From Pseudomonas sp. ACM7 (GTDB lineage: Bacteria > Pseudomonadota > Gammaproteobacteria > Pseudomonadales > Pseudomonadaceae): a stretch of 64,000 bases of DNA. The stretch spans positions 6,185,449 to 6,249,448 of the forward strand of contig NZ_CP024866.1 in NCBI RefSeq assembly GCF_004136015.1, written 5' to 3'. The notes under the pieces were generated by a model, which saw nothing but the letters and a program-made list of their open reading frames with translations, did no database searches and had not been told where the DNA came from. The translations under genes were made by a program, and so were the position numbers. Every line of letters starts with the position of its first letter. Position 1 is the first letter of the stretch. Of this stretch, positions 1 to 8,740 are shown piece by piece.

Positions 1-1073
1 ACGGCAAAGGTTTGGGTGTGCCGCGATGGTTGCGCTGGGGCGGCTGGCCAACCCTGGCGTTCTGCCTGACGACCCTCTACGGCCAGTTGATCAGCGTCTA
101 TGACTACGCCCAGGCGGCGCTGTTGATTCTGGGCGGCTCGACCGTCGCCGCGGTCGTCGTCGGGTTGCTGTTCGCCCGGGGCAAGCGGGTCTGGTGCCGA
201 TACCTGTGCCCGGTCAGTGGCGTCTTCGCCCTGCTCGCCCGCCTGGCTCCCGTGCATTTTCAGGTCGACGAACAACGCTGGATGGACAATGCCGCGCAGC
301 GCCTGCCGCCGCCCAACTGCGCGCCCTTGCTCGATATCCGTCGTATGCGAGGCGCCAGTGACTGCCACGCCTGCGGACGCTGCAGCGGACAACGCGGCGC
401 CGTTCAGCTGATCGCCCGTTCCAGCAACCAAGAGATTCTTCACGCGACGGCGCAGACGCTTTCACCGTGGGACGCGCGCTTACTGCTGTTCGGCGTGATC
501 GGCCTGGCCATGGGCGCGTTTCAGTGGACGGTCAGCCCATGGTTCATCGCCCTCAAACAAACCCTCGCCCAATGGCTGGTCGAGCACGACCAACTCTGGG
601 CATTGCAGGACAACGCGCCCTGGTGGCTGCTCACCCATTACCCGCAGCTCAACGACAGCTTCAGTTGGCTCGACGGTTTCAGCATCGTCATTTATCTGGG
701 TTTGAGCTCGATGGTGTTGGGCACGGCGCTGATGATCCTTCTGCGCCTGACGGCTCGACTGGCGCAAGATCCTGCGCTGTATTGGCCCCTGGCGCTGACA
801 CTCACGCCCTTGGGTGGTGCGGGATTGTTTCTCGGGCTGTCGGCCACGACGGTGAAATTGCTGCGCTACGAAGCTCTGCTGCTGGAATGGGTACAACCGG
901 CCAGGGCCTGTCTGTTAATGGCCGCGATGGGATGGAGCCTGCTGATGGGATGGAAACGGCTGGACCGCGAAGGCCTTTCCCAGGATCGTCGCTGCGCTGG
1001 CAGCACTTGCCTGTTACTCGCCAACGGCTTGGTAGGGTTCGGCTGGTGGTTGCAGTTCTGGGGCTGGTCCTGA
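1..1073 (+). CDS. NapH/NosR-type membrane 4Fe-4S protein (5' end outside window)
   Basis: The reading frame is open to the left edge, so the gene starts outside the window; only the last ~357 residues are seen. The first part has two hydrophobic segments followed by a CxxxCP motif (CRYLCP), the signature of NapH/NosR/CcoG-type membrane ferredoxins. A second cysteine group (CHACGRC) about 55 residues later could hold part of another cluster, but it lacks the usual final CP. Several more membrane segments follow. Such proteins usually pass electrons from the quinol pool or assist metalloenzyme maturation; the partner here is unknown. The gene converges on the truncated chemoreceptor. Family assignment is good; specific function is not known. 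Confidence 0.6.
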   Translation, partial: GKGLGVPRWLRWGGWPTLAFCLTTLYGQLISVYDYAQAALLILGGSTVAAVVVGLLFARGKRVWCRYLCPVSGVFALLARLAPVHFQVDEQRWMDNAAQRLPPPNCAPLLDIRRMRGASDCHACGRCSGQRGAVQLIARSSNQEILHATAQTLSPWDARLLLFGVIGLAMGAFQWTVSPWFIALKQTLAQWLVEHDQLWALQDNAPWWLLTHYPQLNDSFSWLDGFSIVIYLGLSSMVLGTALMILLRLTARLAQDPALYWPLALTLTPLGGAGLFLGLSATTVKLLRYEALLLEWVQPARACLLMAAMGWSLLMGWKRLDREGLSQDRRCAGSTCLLLANGLVGFGWWLQFWGWS

Positions 1074-1106
1074 GCGCCCTCATCCACAACCACCACCCCG
1101 AATTAC

Positions 1107-2030
1107 CTAGACCTTAAAACGCGCAGCTGTGGCCGCCTGCTCGATCTCCAGCCCCTGCATTTGCAGGTTGCTGCTGGTCTGGCTGCTGACGGCGCTCAGT
1201 TCTTCGGAGGAACTGGCCACCTGGTCCACCGACGTCGCGATGTGCCTGACCATGGCATTCAGACTTTGCTGCATCTGATGCATGTTCATCATCACGCTGC
1301 CGCCGACACTTGAGTTCACGGGCACCTGAATCGTCAGGTCGCCCTGAGCGATCTGACTCAAAAACCGTGCGGCATCATCCGGCTCGCCACCCAGTGGCCG
1401 GGTCACACTGCGCGTGACGATCACCGCGGCGGCGATGATCAGCGCCACACAGAACACAAACAACCCGAGCATATTGCGCCGGGCATCGCTGTACAGTGCC
1501 TGCGCCGACTGTTCCCGGTCGGCGAATATTTTGCCTTGCAGCGCCATTAACTGATCCAGGCTGCCATACACCTCGCGCTCGGCCGGCACGACCTTTTGTT
1601 TCAGCTGTGCCATGGCGTCATCGAAGGCACCTTGCCGGATCAACACCTGCACTTGAGTGATCGCCGCAACGTAGGCTTCGCGATTCTTCTTCAGCGCGGC
1701 ATAAGCGGTTTTGCCCTCGGGCAAATAGAACAACGGCTCAAGCGTTTCGAGTGCCTGAGTGATCCGTTTCTTGGTGGCATCGATCGACTGCTGCACTTGC
1801 TGATTGTCTTTATCGATCAGTAAATCCCGGGTGTTCCTGGCGTTATCGCGCACGCCGGTGGCAATGACCATGATCGGATCGATCTTCGGCCAGTCCTGTT
1901 TAACGATGACCACCGCCTGTTCCTTGAGCGTTGCCAGATCGTGCAACGCGTAAAACGCCATGCCCATCAATGCCAGCGGCGCGATTGCAAAACCGATGAC
2001 GATACGTTGTGCCGTAGTTAATTTGGCCAT
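1107..2030 (-). pseudogene. Truncated methyl-accepting chemotaxis protein
   Basis: The ATG at 2030 is chosen because GGGGAG lies 8 bases upstream; an in-frame ATG at 2072 has no such site. The 307 residues hold an N-terminal membrane helix, a periplasmic four-helix-bundle sensor domain, a second helix near residues 190-210 and a HAMP domain. The protein then enters the start of the cytoplasmic helix (SSEELSAVSSQTSSNLQMQG, EIEQAATA) and stops after ARFKV. The methylation helices and the signalling tip, normally another ~230 residues, are absent. It cannot signal as a normal receptor and probably marks a deletion or rearrangement boundary near position 1125. No insertion sequence is visible at the break. 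Confidence 0.75.
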
Positions 2031-2123
2031 ATCAAATGCTCCCCGTTTGATACCTGCCGATTGGCAGCGCATTTGAAAACCTAATGGTGGATCTCACCGC
2101 TAAACGTTAAACCTCAGCCTCGG

Positions 2124-2819
2124 TTACCCCCGTAACACGAAGGCTGGAAACAACTCGCGCATGGCCTCCCACAGCTCAGGCAGCAAGGCTTGTGCCGAAA
2201 CACTCGGCAGCAGCGGATCGAACATCCGCTCGGTGCGGACCAACTGCACGGCGAAGCGTTTGACGCCGAGTTCACTCAAGCGTTTGGCGAGGATCAGCAG
2301 ACGCGCCGGTTCGAACAGATGCCAATGCACCGTGGTGCGACATTCGTAGTCGACACCGCTGGCCAGCAGATGCTCAAGGCTGCGCCAGTTGGCGGTTCCG
2401 CTGCCCTCGACCCGGGTGATCGCCTGGCAATCCTCGGGCAACGCCTTGACATCGAAACCGACCCAATCGGCCCCGGTCAGTGCCTTGGCGAACGCTGCGG
2501 GTTTGATGCCCGCGCTGTGCAAGCCGACGCGAAATCCCATCGCCCGCACCTCATCCATGGCGCCGAGCAAACCATCCTGCAAGGTGGGCTCTCCGCCACT
2601 GAACACCACCGCATCGAGCAGGTCCTGACGCCGTTGCAGAAACGCCAACACCCGCCGCCAATCCACTTCGTCTGTGCCACGAGGCGGGATCAACTGCGGG
2701 TTATGGCAGTAACGACAACGCCAGGCGCAACCCTGGCAAAACAGCACGCAGGCGAGCTGTCCCGGATAGTCGATAGTGGTCAGGGGCACCATGCCCCCGA
2801 CCCGAAGCGTTCGACTCAT
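2124..2819 (-). CDS. nrdG: Anaerobic ribonucleotide reductase activating protein NrdG
   Basis: This radical-SAM enzyme uses SAM and a [4Fe-4S] cluster to install the glycyl radical on class III ribonucleotide reductase. The 231-residue protein has the CxxxCxxC motif at C31, C35 and C38 (CAWRCRYC), followed by the GGEPTLQ SAM-binding motif. Its ATG overlaps the stop of the small glycyl-radical gene (ATGA), so the two are probably translationally coupled. It is the last gene of the nrdD operon. The anaerobic role fits the neighbouring denitrification genes. Confidence 0.93.
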   Translation of the reverse strand: MSRTLRVGGMVPLTTIDYPGQLACVLFCQGCAWRCRYCHNPQLIPPRGTDEVDWRRVLAFLQRRQDLLDAVVFSGGEPTLQDGLLGAMDEVRAMGFRVGLHSAGIKPAAFAKALTGADWVGFDVKALPEDCQAITRVEGSGTANWRSLEHLLASGVDYECRTTVHWHLFEPARLLILAKRLSELGVKRFAVQLVRTERMFDPLLPSVSAQALLPELWEAMRELFPAFVLRG

Positions 2820-2983
2820 TGGCGCCCGGCCAGCGCCGCGCTTTCAGTGAAGTGCACCCGCTCGCGATGCTCCGACTGTTTACCCGGATTGAACGCCGAC
2901 ACAGGGCGGTGATAGCCCATTACCCGGGTCCAGACTTCGCAGCGTTGACGTTGAGCCTGGGGCAATGTTTGCGATGCAGTCAT
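2816..2983 (-). CDS. Separately encoded NrdD glycyl-radical C-terminal domain (55 aa)
   Basis: This 55-residue protein contains RVMGYHRP, then FNPGKQ and a basic tail. That is the order of the glycyl-radical loop at the C-terminus of class III reductases (RVCGYL...PFNAGKQ in E. coli NrdD). The conserved Gly (residue 23) is the expected radical site. The upstream nrdD lacks this segment, so the two products together make one complete NrdD. The ATG has AAGGAG seven bases upstream, and the nrdD stop lies 32 bases before it in a different frame, so it looks independently translated. The stop overlaps nrdG. A sequencing frameshift is the alternative, but the well-placed ribosome site argues against it. 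Confidence 0.82.
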   Translation of the reverse strand: MTASQTLPQAQRQRCEVWTRVMGYHRPVSAFNPGKQSEHRERVHFTESAALAGRQ

Positions 2984-3015
2984 GGTGAAGCTCCTTGCAG
3001 TAGAGTGGATCGAAT

Positions 3016-5031
3016 TCAATGAACGGTGCCGAGCTTCTGTTCTTGCAGCAGCAGTGCTTCGTCGCACTTGGGGCAGAACTCATGCTCGCCATCGAGGTAG
3101 CCGTGCACCGGGCAGATGGAAAACGTCGGGGTCACGGTCAGGTACGGCAGGCGGAAGCGCCCAAGGGCTTTGCGCACCAGTTGCTTGCAGGCCTCGGTCG
3201 AAGAAATCCGCTCGGCCATGTACAGGTGCAAGACCGTGCCGCCGGTGTATTTGCATTGCAGCTCGTCTTGAAGTTCCAGCGCCTCGAAGGGGTCTTCGGT
3301 GTAGCCCACGGGCAGTTGCGAGGAGTTGGTGTAATACGGCGCTTGCGCGCTGCCGGCTTGGAGAATGTCGGGGTAGCGCTTGAGGTCTTCCTTGGCGAAG
3401 CGGTAGGTCGTGCCCTCGGCCGGCGTCGCTTCCAGGTTGTACATGTGGCCGGTTTCTTCCTGGAAACGCAGCAACGTGGCACGCACATGATCGAGCATCT
3501 TCAGGGCAAACTGCCGGCCGTGCTCGGTGTGCATGCCCTCCTCGTCGCCGGTGAAATTGCGCAGCATTTCATGCATACCGTTGAGGCCGATGGTCGAGAA
3601 GTGGTTACGCAAGGTGCCCAGGTATCGCTTGGTGTACGGGTACAAACCGGCATCCATGTGATGCTGAATCACCTTGCGCTTGACCTCCAGGCTTTCCATC
3701 GCCAGCTCCATCAGCGTGTCCAGACGCTGCAGCAAACCGCTGGTATCACCCTTGAACACATAGCCGAGCCGCGCGCAGTTGATGGTGACGACGCCGAGCG
3801 ATCCGGTCTGCTCCGCCGAGCCGAACAAGCCGCCGCCACGCTTGAGCAACTCGCGAACATCCAGCTGCAAGCGGCAGCACATCGAGCGCACCTGATTGGG
3901 TTGCAAGTCCGAATTGAGGAAGTTCTGGAAATACGGCAGGCCGTAACGCGCAGTCATCTCGAACAGGCGGTCGGCGTTTTCACTGTCCCACGGAAAGTCG
4001 TGGGTGATGTTGTAGGTCGGGATCGGAAAGGTGAACACCCGCCCTTTCGCATCGCCGGCCTGCATCACCTCGATATAGGCGCGGTTGAGCAGCTCCATTT
4101 CGACTTGCAGGTCGCCATAGGCAAACGGCATTTCCTCACCGCCGATGACGGGTATCTGCTCACGCAAATCCTGCGGGCACACCCAGTCGAAGGTTAGGTT
4201 GGTGAAAGGCGTCTGAGTGCCCCAGCGCGAGGGGACGTTGAGGTTGTAGATGAACTCCTGGATCGCCTGGCGCACCTCTTGAAAACTCAGCTGGTCCTTG
4301 CGCACATAGGGCGCCAGGTAGGTGTCGAACGAGCTGAACGCCTGGGCGCCGGCCCATTCGTTTTGCAGGGTGCCGAGGAAATTCACCATCTGCCCCAGGG
4401 CACTGCTCAAGTGCTTCGGCGGACCGGCTTCGACACGCCCCGGCACACCGTTGAGCCCTTCGTGCAACAGGGTGCGCAGCGACCAGCCCGCGCAGTAACC
4501 GGCGAGAATGTCCAGGTCATGCACATGCAAATCCGCCTCGCGGTGACCCTGGCCGATGGCCTCGCTGTACACCTCGTCCAGCCAGTAGTTGGCGGTGACC
4601 TTGCCCGACACGTTCAACACCAGACCGCCCAGGGAATACCCCTGATTGGCGTTGGCCTGGACCCGCCAGTCTTCACGGTCCAGGTATTCGTTCATCGAGG
4701 TCGCCACTTCGACCATGGTCCGACGGTCGCGGCGCAAGCGCCCGTGCTGCTCGCGGTAGACGATGTAGGCCCGCATGGCGAGGAAAAAACCCGCGTCCAT
4801 CAACACCCGTTCAACACGGTCCTGGATTTGCTCGACGTGCAGCCTCGGCAACCCTTCGAGCCTGGCCAATACCGCCTGAAGCAAGCCTTCAACCTCAACC
4901 TCGCCGTACTCCCCCGTCGCCTTGCCGGCGGCGATCAATGCCTGACGGATTTTGTCGGCATCGAAGGCGACCTGACTGCCATCGCGTTTGTGCAAGCGGT
5001 TACATCCTACTGCGATCAGCGTGCTCTGCAT
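3016..5031 (-). CDS. nrdD: Anaerobic ribonucleoside-triphosphate reductase NrdD, main subunit without glycyl-radical tail
   Basis: Class III reductase making dNTPs without oxygen. The 671 residues comprise an N-terminal ATP-cone domain (about 1-100) and the ten-stranded barrel, with the substrate-channel motifs SLGVVTINC and CCRLQLD. A zinc site near the end is formed by C640, H643, C653 and C656. The protein stops just after the zinc site, where E. coli NrdD continues into the glycyl-radical loop; that part is the next gene. The ATG at 5031 is preferred over a GTG at 5046 because GGAGG sits four bases before it. A perfect ANR box lies about 90 bases upstream. Operon: nrdD, tail gene, nrdG. 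Confidence 0.92.
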   Translation of the reverse strand: MQSTLIAVGCNRLHKRDGSQVAFDADKIRQALIAAGKATGEYGEVEVEGLLQAVLARLEGLPRLHVEQIQDRVERVLMDAGFFLAMRAYIVYREQHGRLRRDRRTMVEVATSMNEYLDREDWRVQANANQGYSLGGLVLNVSGKVTANYWLDEVYSEAIGQGHREADLHVHDLDILAGYCAGWSLRTLLHEGLNGVPGRVEAGPPKHLSSALGQMVNFLGTLQNEWAGAQAFSSFDTYLAPYVRKDQLSFQEVRQAIQEFIYNLNVPSRWGTQTPFTNLTFDWVCPQDLREQIPVIGGEEMPFAYGDLQVEMELLNRAYIEVMQAGDAKGRVFTFPIPTYNITHDFPWDSENADRLFEMTARYGLPYFQNFLNSDLQPNQVRSMCCRLQLDVRELLKRGGGLFGSAEQTGSLGVVTINCARLGYVFKGDTSGLLQRLDTLMELAMESLEVKRKVIQHHMDAGLYPYTKRYLGTLRNHFSTIGLNGMHEMLRNFTGDEEGMHTEHGRQFALKMLDHVRATLLRFQEETGHMYNLEATPAEGTTYRFAKEDLKRYPDILQAGSAQAPYYTNSSQLPVGYTEDPFEALELQDELQCKYTGGTVLHLYMAERISSTEACKQLVRKALGRFRLPYLTVTPTFSICPVHGYLDGEHEFCPKCDEALLLQEQKLGTVH

Positions 5032-5117
5032 TTGGCCTCCAGACACTACATATAGACTTAATCAAACTTAAAACCACAACATGCAGTGAAGGCTACGGAC
5101 AAAGTGCTGATCTGCAA

Positions 5118-5131
5118 TTGATCGATATCAA
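5118..5131. promoter_or_regulatory. ANR/FNR box of the nrdD operon
   Basis: Perfect palindrome TTGATCGATATCAA. Its centre is 41-42 bases from a predicted start near 5083 on the minus strand, with a -10-like TAGCCT at 5096-5091. This is the geometry of a class II FNR-type promoter reading into nrdD. ANR and DNR sites cannot be told apart by sequence. Confidence 0.75.
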
Positions 5132-5143
5132 GATTTGTCGGTG

Positions 5144-5166
5144 AAAAAAAACCGCCCTAAGGCGGC
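5144..5166 (-). terminator. Rho-independent terminator after moaA
   Basis: On the minus strand CCGCC-TTAG-GGCGG is followed directly by eight T residues. It ends the long minus-strand nar-moaA transcript, about 155 bases past the moaA stop and just before the nrdD promoter. Confidence 0.8.
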
Positions 5167-5193
5167 AGAGATCCTGTGGCAAGTGAGGATCTA

Positions 5194-5285
5194 ATGTGGG
5201 AGCGGGCTTGCTCGCGAAGAGGCCATCACATTCAACATCATTGTTGACTGATAGACCGCTTTCGCGAGCAAGCCCGCTCCCACAT
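5194..5285. repeat. REP doublet (REPIN), GCGGGC subtype
   Basis: Two inverted REP units (ATGTGGGAGCGGGCTTGCTC and its complement) face each other across a ~40-base spacer. This is a typical extragenic palindrome of fluorescent pseudomonads. It lies between moaA and its terminator. Confidence 0.85.
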
Positions 5286-5322
5286 TTGATCATTTGTGTT
5301 CTTATGAACCGTGAAGGACAGT

Positions 5323-6315
5323 TCAACCACCACTCATGTTCATGAACCGCACAATCTGTACCTCCCCGTCGGGGCTGAAATCGTGGCGTAACGGCTTACC
5401 GCGCAAGGCCTTCTGCACCGCATTGATCACCGGTTGATCATCCAACGGATAACGCCGCAGCAATCCACGCAAATCCAGGGCATCGTCCTGGCCCAGACAC
5501 AGCAACAACTTCCCTTCAACAGTCATCCGCACCCGATTACAGCTGCCACAAAAGTTATGGCTATTGGGCGAAATGAAACCAATGCGTGTCTCAGGATGGC
5601 GTTCCAGACGCACATAGCGCGCCGGTCCGCCGCTGTTCTCGGTGCTGTCGAGCAACCGATGCTGGCTGGCGATCAGCGTGCGCACTTCGTCGCTGGAACA
5701 GAACGATTCGCCCCGGGAACGACCGACGTCGCCCAAGGGCATTTCTTCGATGAAACTGATGTCGATGCGCTGGTCGATGGCGTATTGCACCAGCGCCGGG
5801 ACTTCATCGAAGTTGCGTCCCTTCATCACCACACAGTTGAGCTTGATCCGCTCGAACCCCGCGTCCCGCGCCGCTTCAATGCCGTTGAACACCTGATCGA
5901 GGTCGCCGTTACGGGTGATCGCCCGAAACTTCTGCCCGTCCAGGCTATCGAGGCTGATGTTCATCCGCTTGACCCCGGCGTCGACCAATGGCCGGGCCAG
6001 ACGGCCCAGCTGCGAGCCGTTGCTGGTCATCACCAGTTCGCGCAAACCGGGCAAGGCGGCGATGTTGCGGCACAGTCCTACAATGCCGGGGCGGATCAGC
6101 GGCTCGCCGCCGGTCAGACGGATTTTGCGTACACCCAGGCCGACGAACAGCGTCGCCAAACGCTGCAATTCCTCCAGCGTGAGCACCTGCTGACGCGGCA
6201 GGAACGTCATGTTTTTCGCCATGCAATACACACAGCGAAAATCACAGCGGTCCGTCACCGACATACGCAGATAATCGATCTGCCGCCCAAAACCATCCTG
6301 CATCACAGCGTTCAT
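5323..6315 (-). CDS. moaA: GTP 3',8-cyclase MoaA
   Basis: First step of molybdopterin synthesis: the radical-SAM conversion of GTP to the cyclic pyranopterin precursor, together with MoaC. The 330-residue protein has the N-terminal SAM cluster motif at C24, C28 and C31 (CDFRCVYC). A second cluster is formed by CGSC and a later Cys near residues 255-272. The chain ends in the conserved Gly-Gly tail. The ATG at 6315 has GGAG upstream; a TTG at 6336 is less likely. It is the last gene of the nar operon and would supply cofactor for NarG. P. aeruginosa has an equivalent moaA1 at the end of its nar operon. Confidence 0.92.
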   Translation of the reverse strand: MNAVMQDGFGRQIDYLRMSVTDRCDFRCVYCMAKNMTFLPRQQVLTLEELQRLATLFVGLGVRKIRLTGGEPLIRPGIVGLCRNIAALPGLRELVMTSNGSQLGRLARPLVDAGVKRMNISLDSLDGQKFRAITRNGDLDQVFNGIEAARDAGFERIKLNCVVMKGRNFDEVPALVQYAIDQRIDISFIEEMPLGDVGRSRGESFCSSDEVRTLIASQHRLLDSTENSGGPARYVRLERHPETRIGFISPNSHNFCGSCNRVRMTVEGKLLLCLGQDDALDLRGLLRRYPLDDQPVINAVQKALRGKPLRHDFSPDGEVQIVRFMNMSGG

Positions 6316-6339
6316 CACTTCTCCCGGTTTGCCCAATGC

Positions 6340-7299
6340 TCACTGCACCAGCGGTGAGTCGGCGCCCTGCAAGTGGATGCCACGAATATCGGCTGCACCG
6401 ATCAGGGTTTGCAGGTATTGCACCAGCGCTTTCTGCCAGACGCCTTGCTGCAACTGCGTGCGGATCGCCGTCGACACCACTTCGTAGGGCAACGGCATGC
6501 CTTCGATCCGCTGATCGACACTGACCACATGCCAGCCGTAGCGACTTTCCAGCGGTTTGCTGGCAAGGCCCGGAGCCAGGGTGAACAGCTGACGCTCCAG
6601 TTCGGGCACGGTCTGGCCCTTGCTGATCTGTCCCAGAGAACCACCCTGAGCCTTCGACGGGCAGGCCGAATATTTCACGGCCAGCTCGGCGAAACTGCCG
6701 GGAAACTCATCCAGTTGCTGCAGCAGGACTTCCGCCTGACCATGCGCCAGCTCGCGGGCCTCGACATCGTCCGGCGCACATTCGAGCAGGATGTGCCTCA
6801 CCGCCAGCAACGGCGCGCTGTGGAAGCGTCCGCGATTGTTTTCGTAGTAGCGAAGACTGGACTCCTCGTCGCACTGCGGCACTTTCACCTCACGTTCGAG
6901 CAGCAAGCGCGTGGCCGCTTCTTCTTCGTTCTCACCGGCGCCGATCTCCAACGACACACCAAGCTCGGTGATGCGCTGCTGCAACAACTCACGGATCACC
7001 AGCGCCCGGGCGGCCAGGTAGACCGCCTCCTCACGGCTTTCGGCCGGGTGATATTGCAGCTCCTGGGCCATCGCTTCCGAGGTGATCGACACCTCGTTGA
7101 CGTTGATGATCGGCCACTCCTGTTCACTGCTGGCGATCAACTGCGCCGGGGCATCATCGGCCGCTGCGGGCTCAACCGGCAGTGCTTCAAACTGCGCCTG
7201 TGCGACCGGCGCGATGTCGAGAACGTCCTCGGCTTTTTTTGAAGAACCGCAGCCACCGCTGCCCCCGTTACCGCCACCACATCCACATCCACCTGACAT
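6340..7299 (-). CDS. Parvulin-type peptidyl-prolyl isomerase of the nar operon
   Basis: A 319-residue protein with a PpiC/parvulin domain at about residues 164-265 (VRHILLE, GGSLG, ESRYGWHVV), preceded by a SurA/NifM-like helical region. The first 20 residues are unusual: almost only Gly, Cys and Ser (MSGGCGCGGG and so on), with four Cys and no signal peptide. It lies ten bases after narI. P. aeruginosa has a PpiC-type gene at the same place. Its likely job is folding or assembly of the membrane-bound nitrate reductase, possibly with metal binding by the N-terminus; this is inferred from position. Confidence 0.85.
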   Translation of the reverse strand: MSGGCGCGGGNGGSGGCGSSKKAEDVLDIAPVAQAQFEALPVEPAAADDAPAQLIASSEQEWPIINVNEVSITSEAMAQELQYHPAESREEAVYLAARALVIRELLQQRITELGVSLEIGAGENEEEAATRLLLEREVKVPQCDEESSLRYYENNRGRFHSAPLLAVRHILLECAPDDVEARELAHGQAEVLLQQLDEFPGSFAELAVKYSACPSKAQGGSLGQISKGQTVPELERQLFTLAPGLASKPLESRYGWHVVSVDQRIEGMPLPYEVVSTAIRTQLQQGVWQKALVQYLQTLIGAADIRGIHLQGADSPLVQ

Positions 7300-7309
7300 G
7301 ATTGTCTCC

Positions 7310-7990
7310 TCAGTACTTCTGACGAACGATTTGATAACGACGCCCCAGGTACCAGATCGGTGCGCTGATCATGTGTACGAGACGGGTGAAGGGGAACAGG
7401 ACAAACAGGGTCAAACCGAGAAACACATGCAACTTGTAGATCAGCCCGACCGGCGCGATGGCCGCCGCTGCTTCTACCGGACGCAACAGCACGGTGTTCT
7501 GCGCCCAATCGGCGAGCATCACCATTACCGAGCCGTCCATGTGCCCGGTGGACGCGACGATGGTCAGCAGACCGAGCAGCAATTGCGCGAGCAGCACCAG
7601 CAGAATCAGGATGTCCGAAGGGCTGGAAGTCGCGCGAACCCGAGGGTCGCTGAGCCGCCGGTTAACCAGCATCAGCAGGCCGATCAGGCACAGCAGGCCG
7701 AAGAACCCGCCCGAAACCATTGCCAGCAACTGCTTGTTCTCAGTGCTGATCACGTGGTGGTAAATCGACGCTGGGGTCAGCAGGCCGACGAAGTGCCCGG
7801 CCAGTACGAACAGCACACCGATGTGGAAGAAGTTGCTCGCCACGCGCATGCCGCGCTGATTGAGCATCTGGCTGGAGCCCGCCTTCCAGGTGTACTGCGA
7901 CAGATCGAAGCGCGCCCAGCTGCCAATCAGGCAAATCGCTAGGGCGACGTAGGGATAGACCCCGAACACCAACAGATTCCATTTAGACAT
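7310..7990 (-). CDS. narI: Respiratory nitrate reductase gamma subunit (cytochrome b) NarI
   Basis: Membrane subunit that oxidises quinol and passes electrons through two b hemes to NarH. The 226-residue length is the family norm, and five hydrophobic helices are evident. His residues expected as heme ligands occur in helix 2 (FHIGVLFVLAGHFVG) and near the C-terminus (LHVFLGLTL, RLVHMIS). Its start overlaps the narJ stop by eight bases, suggesting coupled translation. Confidence 0.95.
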   Translation of the reverse strand: MSKWNLLVFGVYPYVALAICLIGSWARFDLSQYTWKAGSSQMLNQRGMRVASNFFHIGVLFVLAGHFVGLLTPASIYHHVISTENKQLLAMVSGGFFGLLCLIGLLMLVNRRLSDPRVRATSSPSDILILLVLLAQLLLGLLTIVASTGHMDGSVMVMLADWAQNTVLLRPVEAAAAIAPVGLIYKLHVFLGLTLFVLFPFTRLVHMISAPIWYLGRRYQIVRQKY

Positions 7991-8738
7991 TGCCTACCTC
8001 CTTGGCTGGCACAGCGGCCAGCCCTTCATGCTGAAAATCCACCCAGTGCAACGGCACCGCGCTTTCCTCACGGGCCTTGCCCGGTGCGCTTGGCAGCGAA
8101 CTGCAACGGTCTTGCTGCTCAGTCTGGAGAAAGTCCACGGCCTCCTCTTCCCAGATCTTGTCGAGGGCTTCGAGGGAGTCGTCGCGAGGTTCCGACGCGA
8201 CCTGTGCCCGCAGGTCGGCGACCGCCTGATGCGGCTCGGCCCCGGCAATTTGCAGCAGCGCCCGGAAGCAACTGGCATAGGCGCTTTCGCGCTCTTCCAG
8301 ACGTGCCGCGAGCAAGGCCAGCAAGTGCGAAACATCCGCCAGGCCCTCACGGGCCTCAATGTCTTCGCGGGTGGAGAGGAACTCCAGGTACAGCGGGATG
8401 TAATCGGGCAACTCTTTGACGCCGATGGCAAAACCGGCTTCTTCGTATTGCGCCATCATGTCGACCATCGCCTGGCCACGGTCGCGGGATTCACCGTGCA
8501 CATGCTCGAACAACAGCAGCGACAGCGAGCGCCCCCGACCGAACAGCGCACCGTAGTGCTCCTGCCCGTCCATCAGGTCATTGGCGCAGATCAGCTCGAG
8601 CAATTCGAACAACGCACCGCGCTGCGTCGGGCTGATTTCCCGTGACTGGATGATCGCTTGCTCCAGTTCGTCGCGACCGCCCATCAGTGTTTCGGTCGGG
8701 TAATCGAGCAGCAGCGAAATCACTTTGAGAATTTGCAT
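7983..8738 (-). CDS. narJ: Nitrate reductase molybdenum cofactor assembly chaperone NarJ
   Basis: A system-specific chaperone (TorD family) that binds apo-NarG and is needed for cofactor insertion. The start MQILKVISLLLDYP is typical; 251 residues. The ATG at 8738 is chosen because GGAGG lies seven bases upstream; an ATG at 8744 overlaps the narH stop but is too close to that site. The acidic C-terminal stretch is normal for NarJ. Confidence 0.93.
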   Translation of the reverse strand: MQILKVISLLLDYPTETLMGGRDELEQAIIQSREISPTQRGALFELLELICANDLMDGQEHYGALFGRGRSLSLLLFEHVHGESRDRGQAMVDMMAQYEEAGFAIGVKELPDYIPLYLEFLSTREDIEAREGLADVSHLLALLAARLEERESAYASCFRALLQIAGAEPHQAVADLRAQVASEPRDDSLEALDKIWEEEAVDFLQTEQQDRCSSLPSAPGKAREESAVPLHWVDFQHEGLAAVPAKEVGNV

Positions 8739-8740
8739 GC

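Noticed and set aside
3019..5055. Long plus-strand open frames opposite nrdD
   Set aside because: Antisense shadows; the minus strand encodes a full NrdD barrel.
5053..5066. Possible ANR half-site (TTGATTAAG) close to nrdD
   Set aside because: Only the left half matches; the perfect box at 5118-5131 explains regulation.
5093..5326. 77-codon minus-strand frame between moaA and nrdD
   Set aside because: It runs through a REP doublet and a terminator hairpin.
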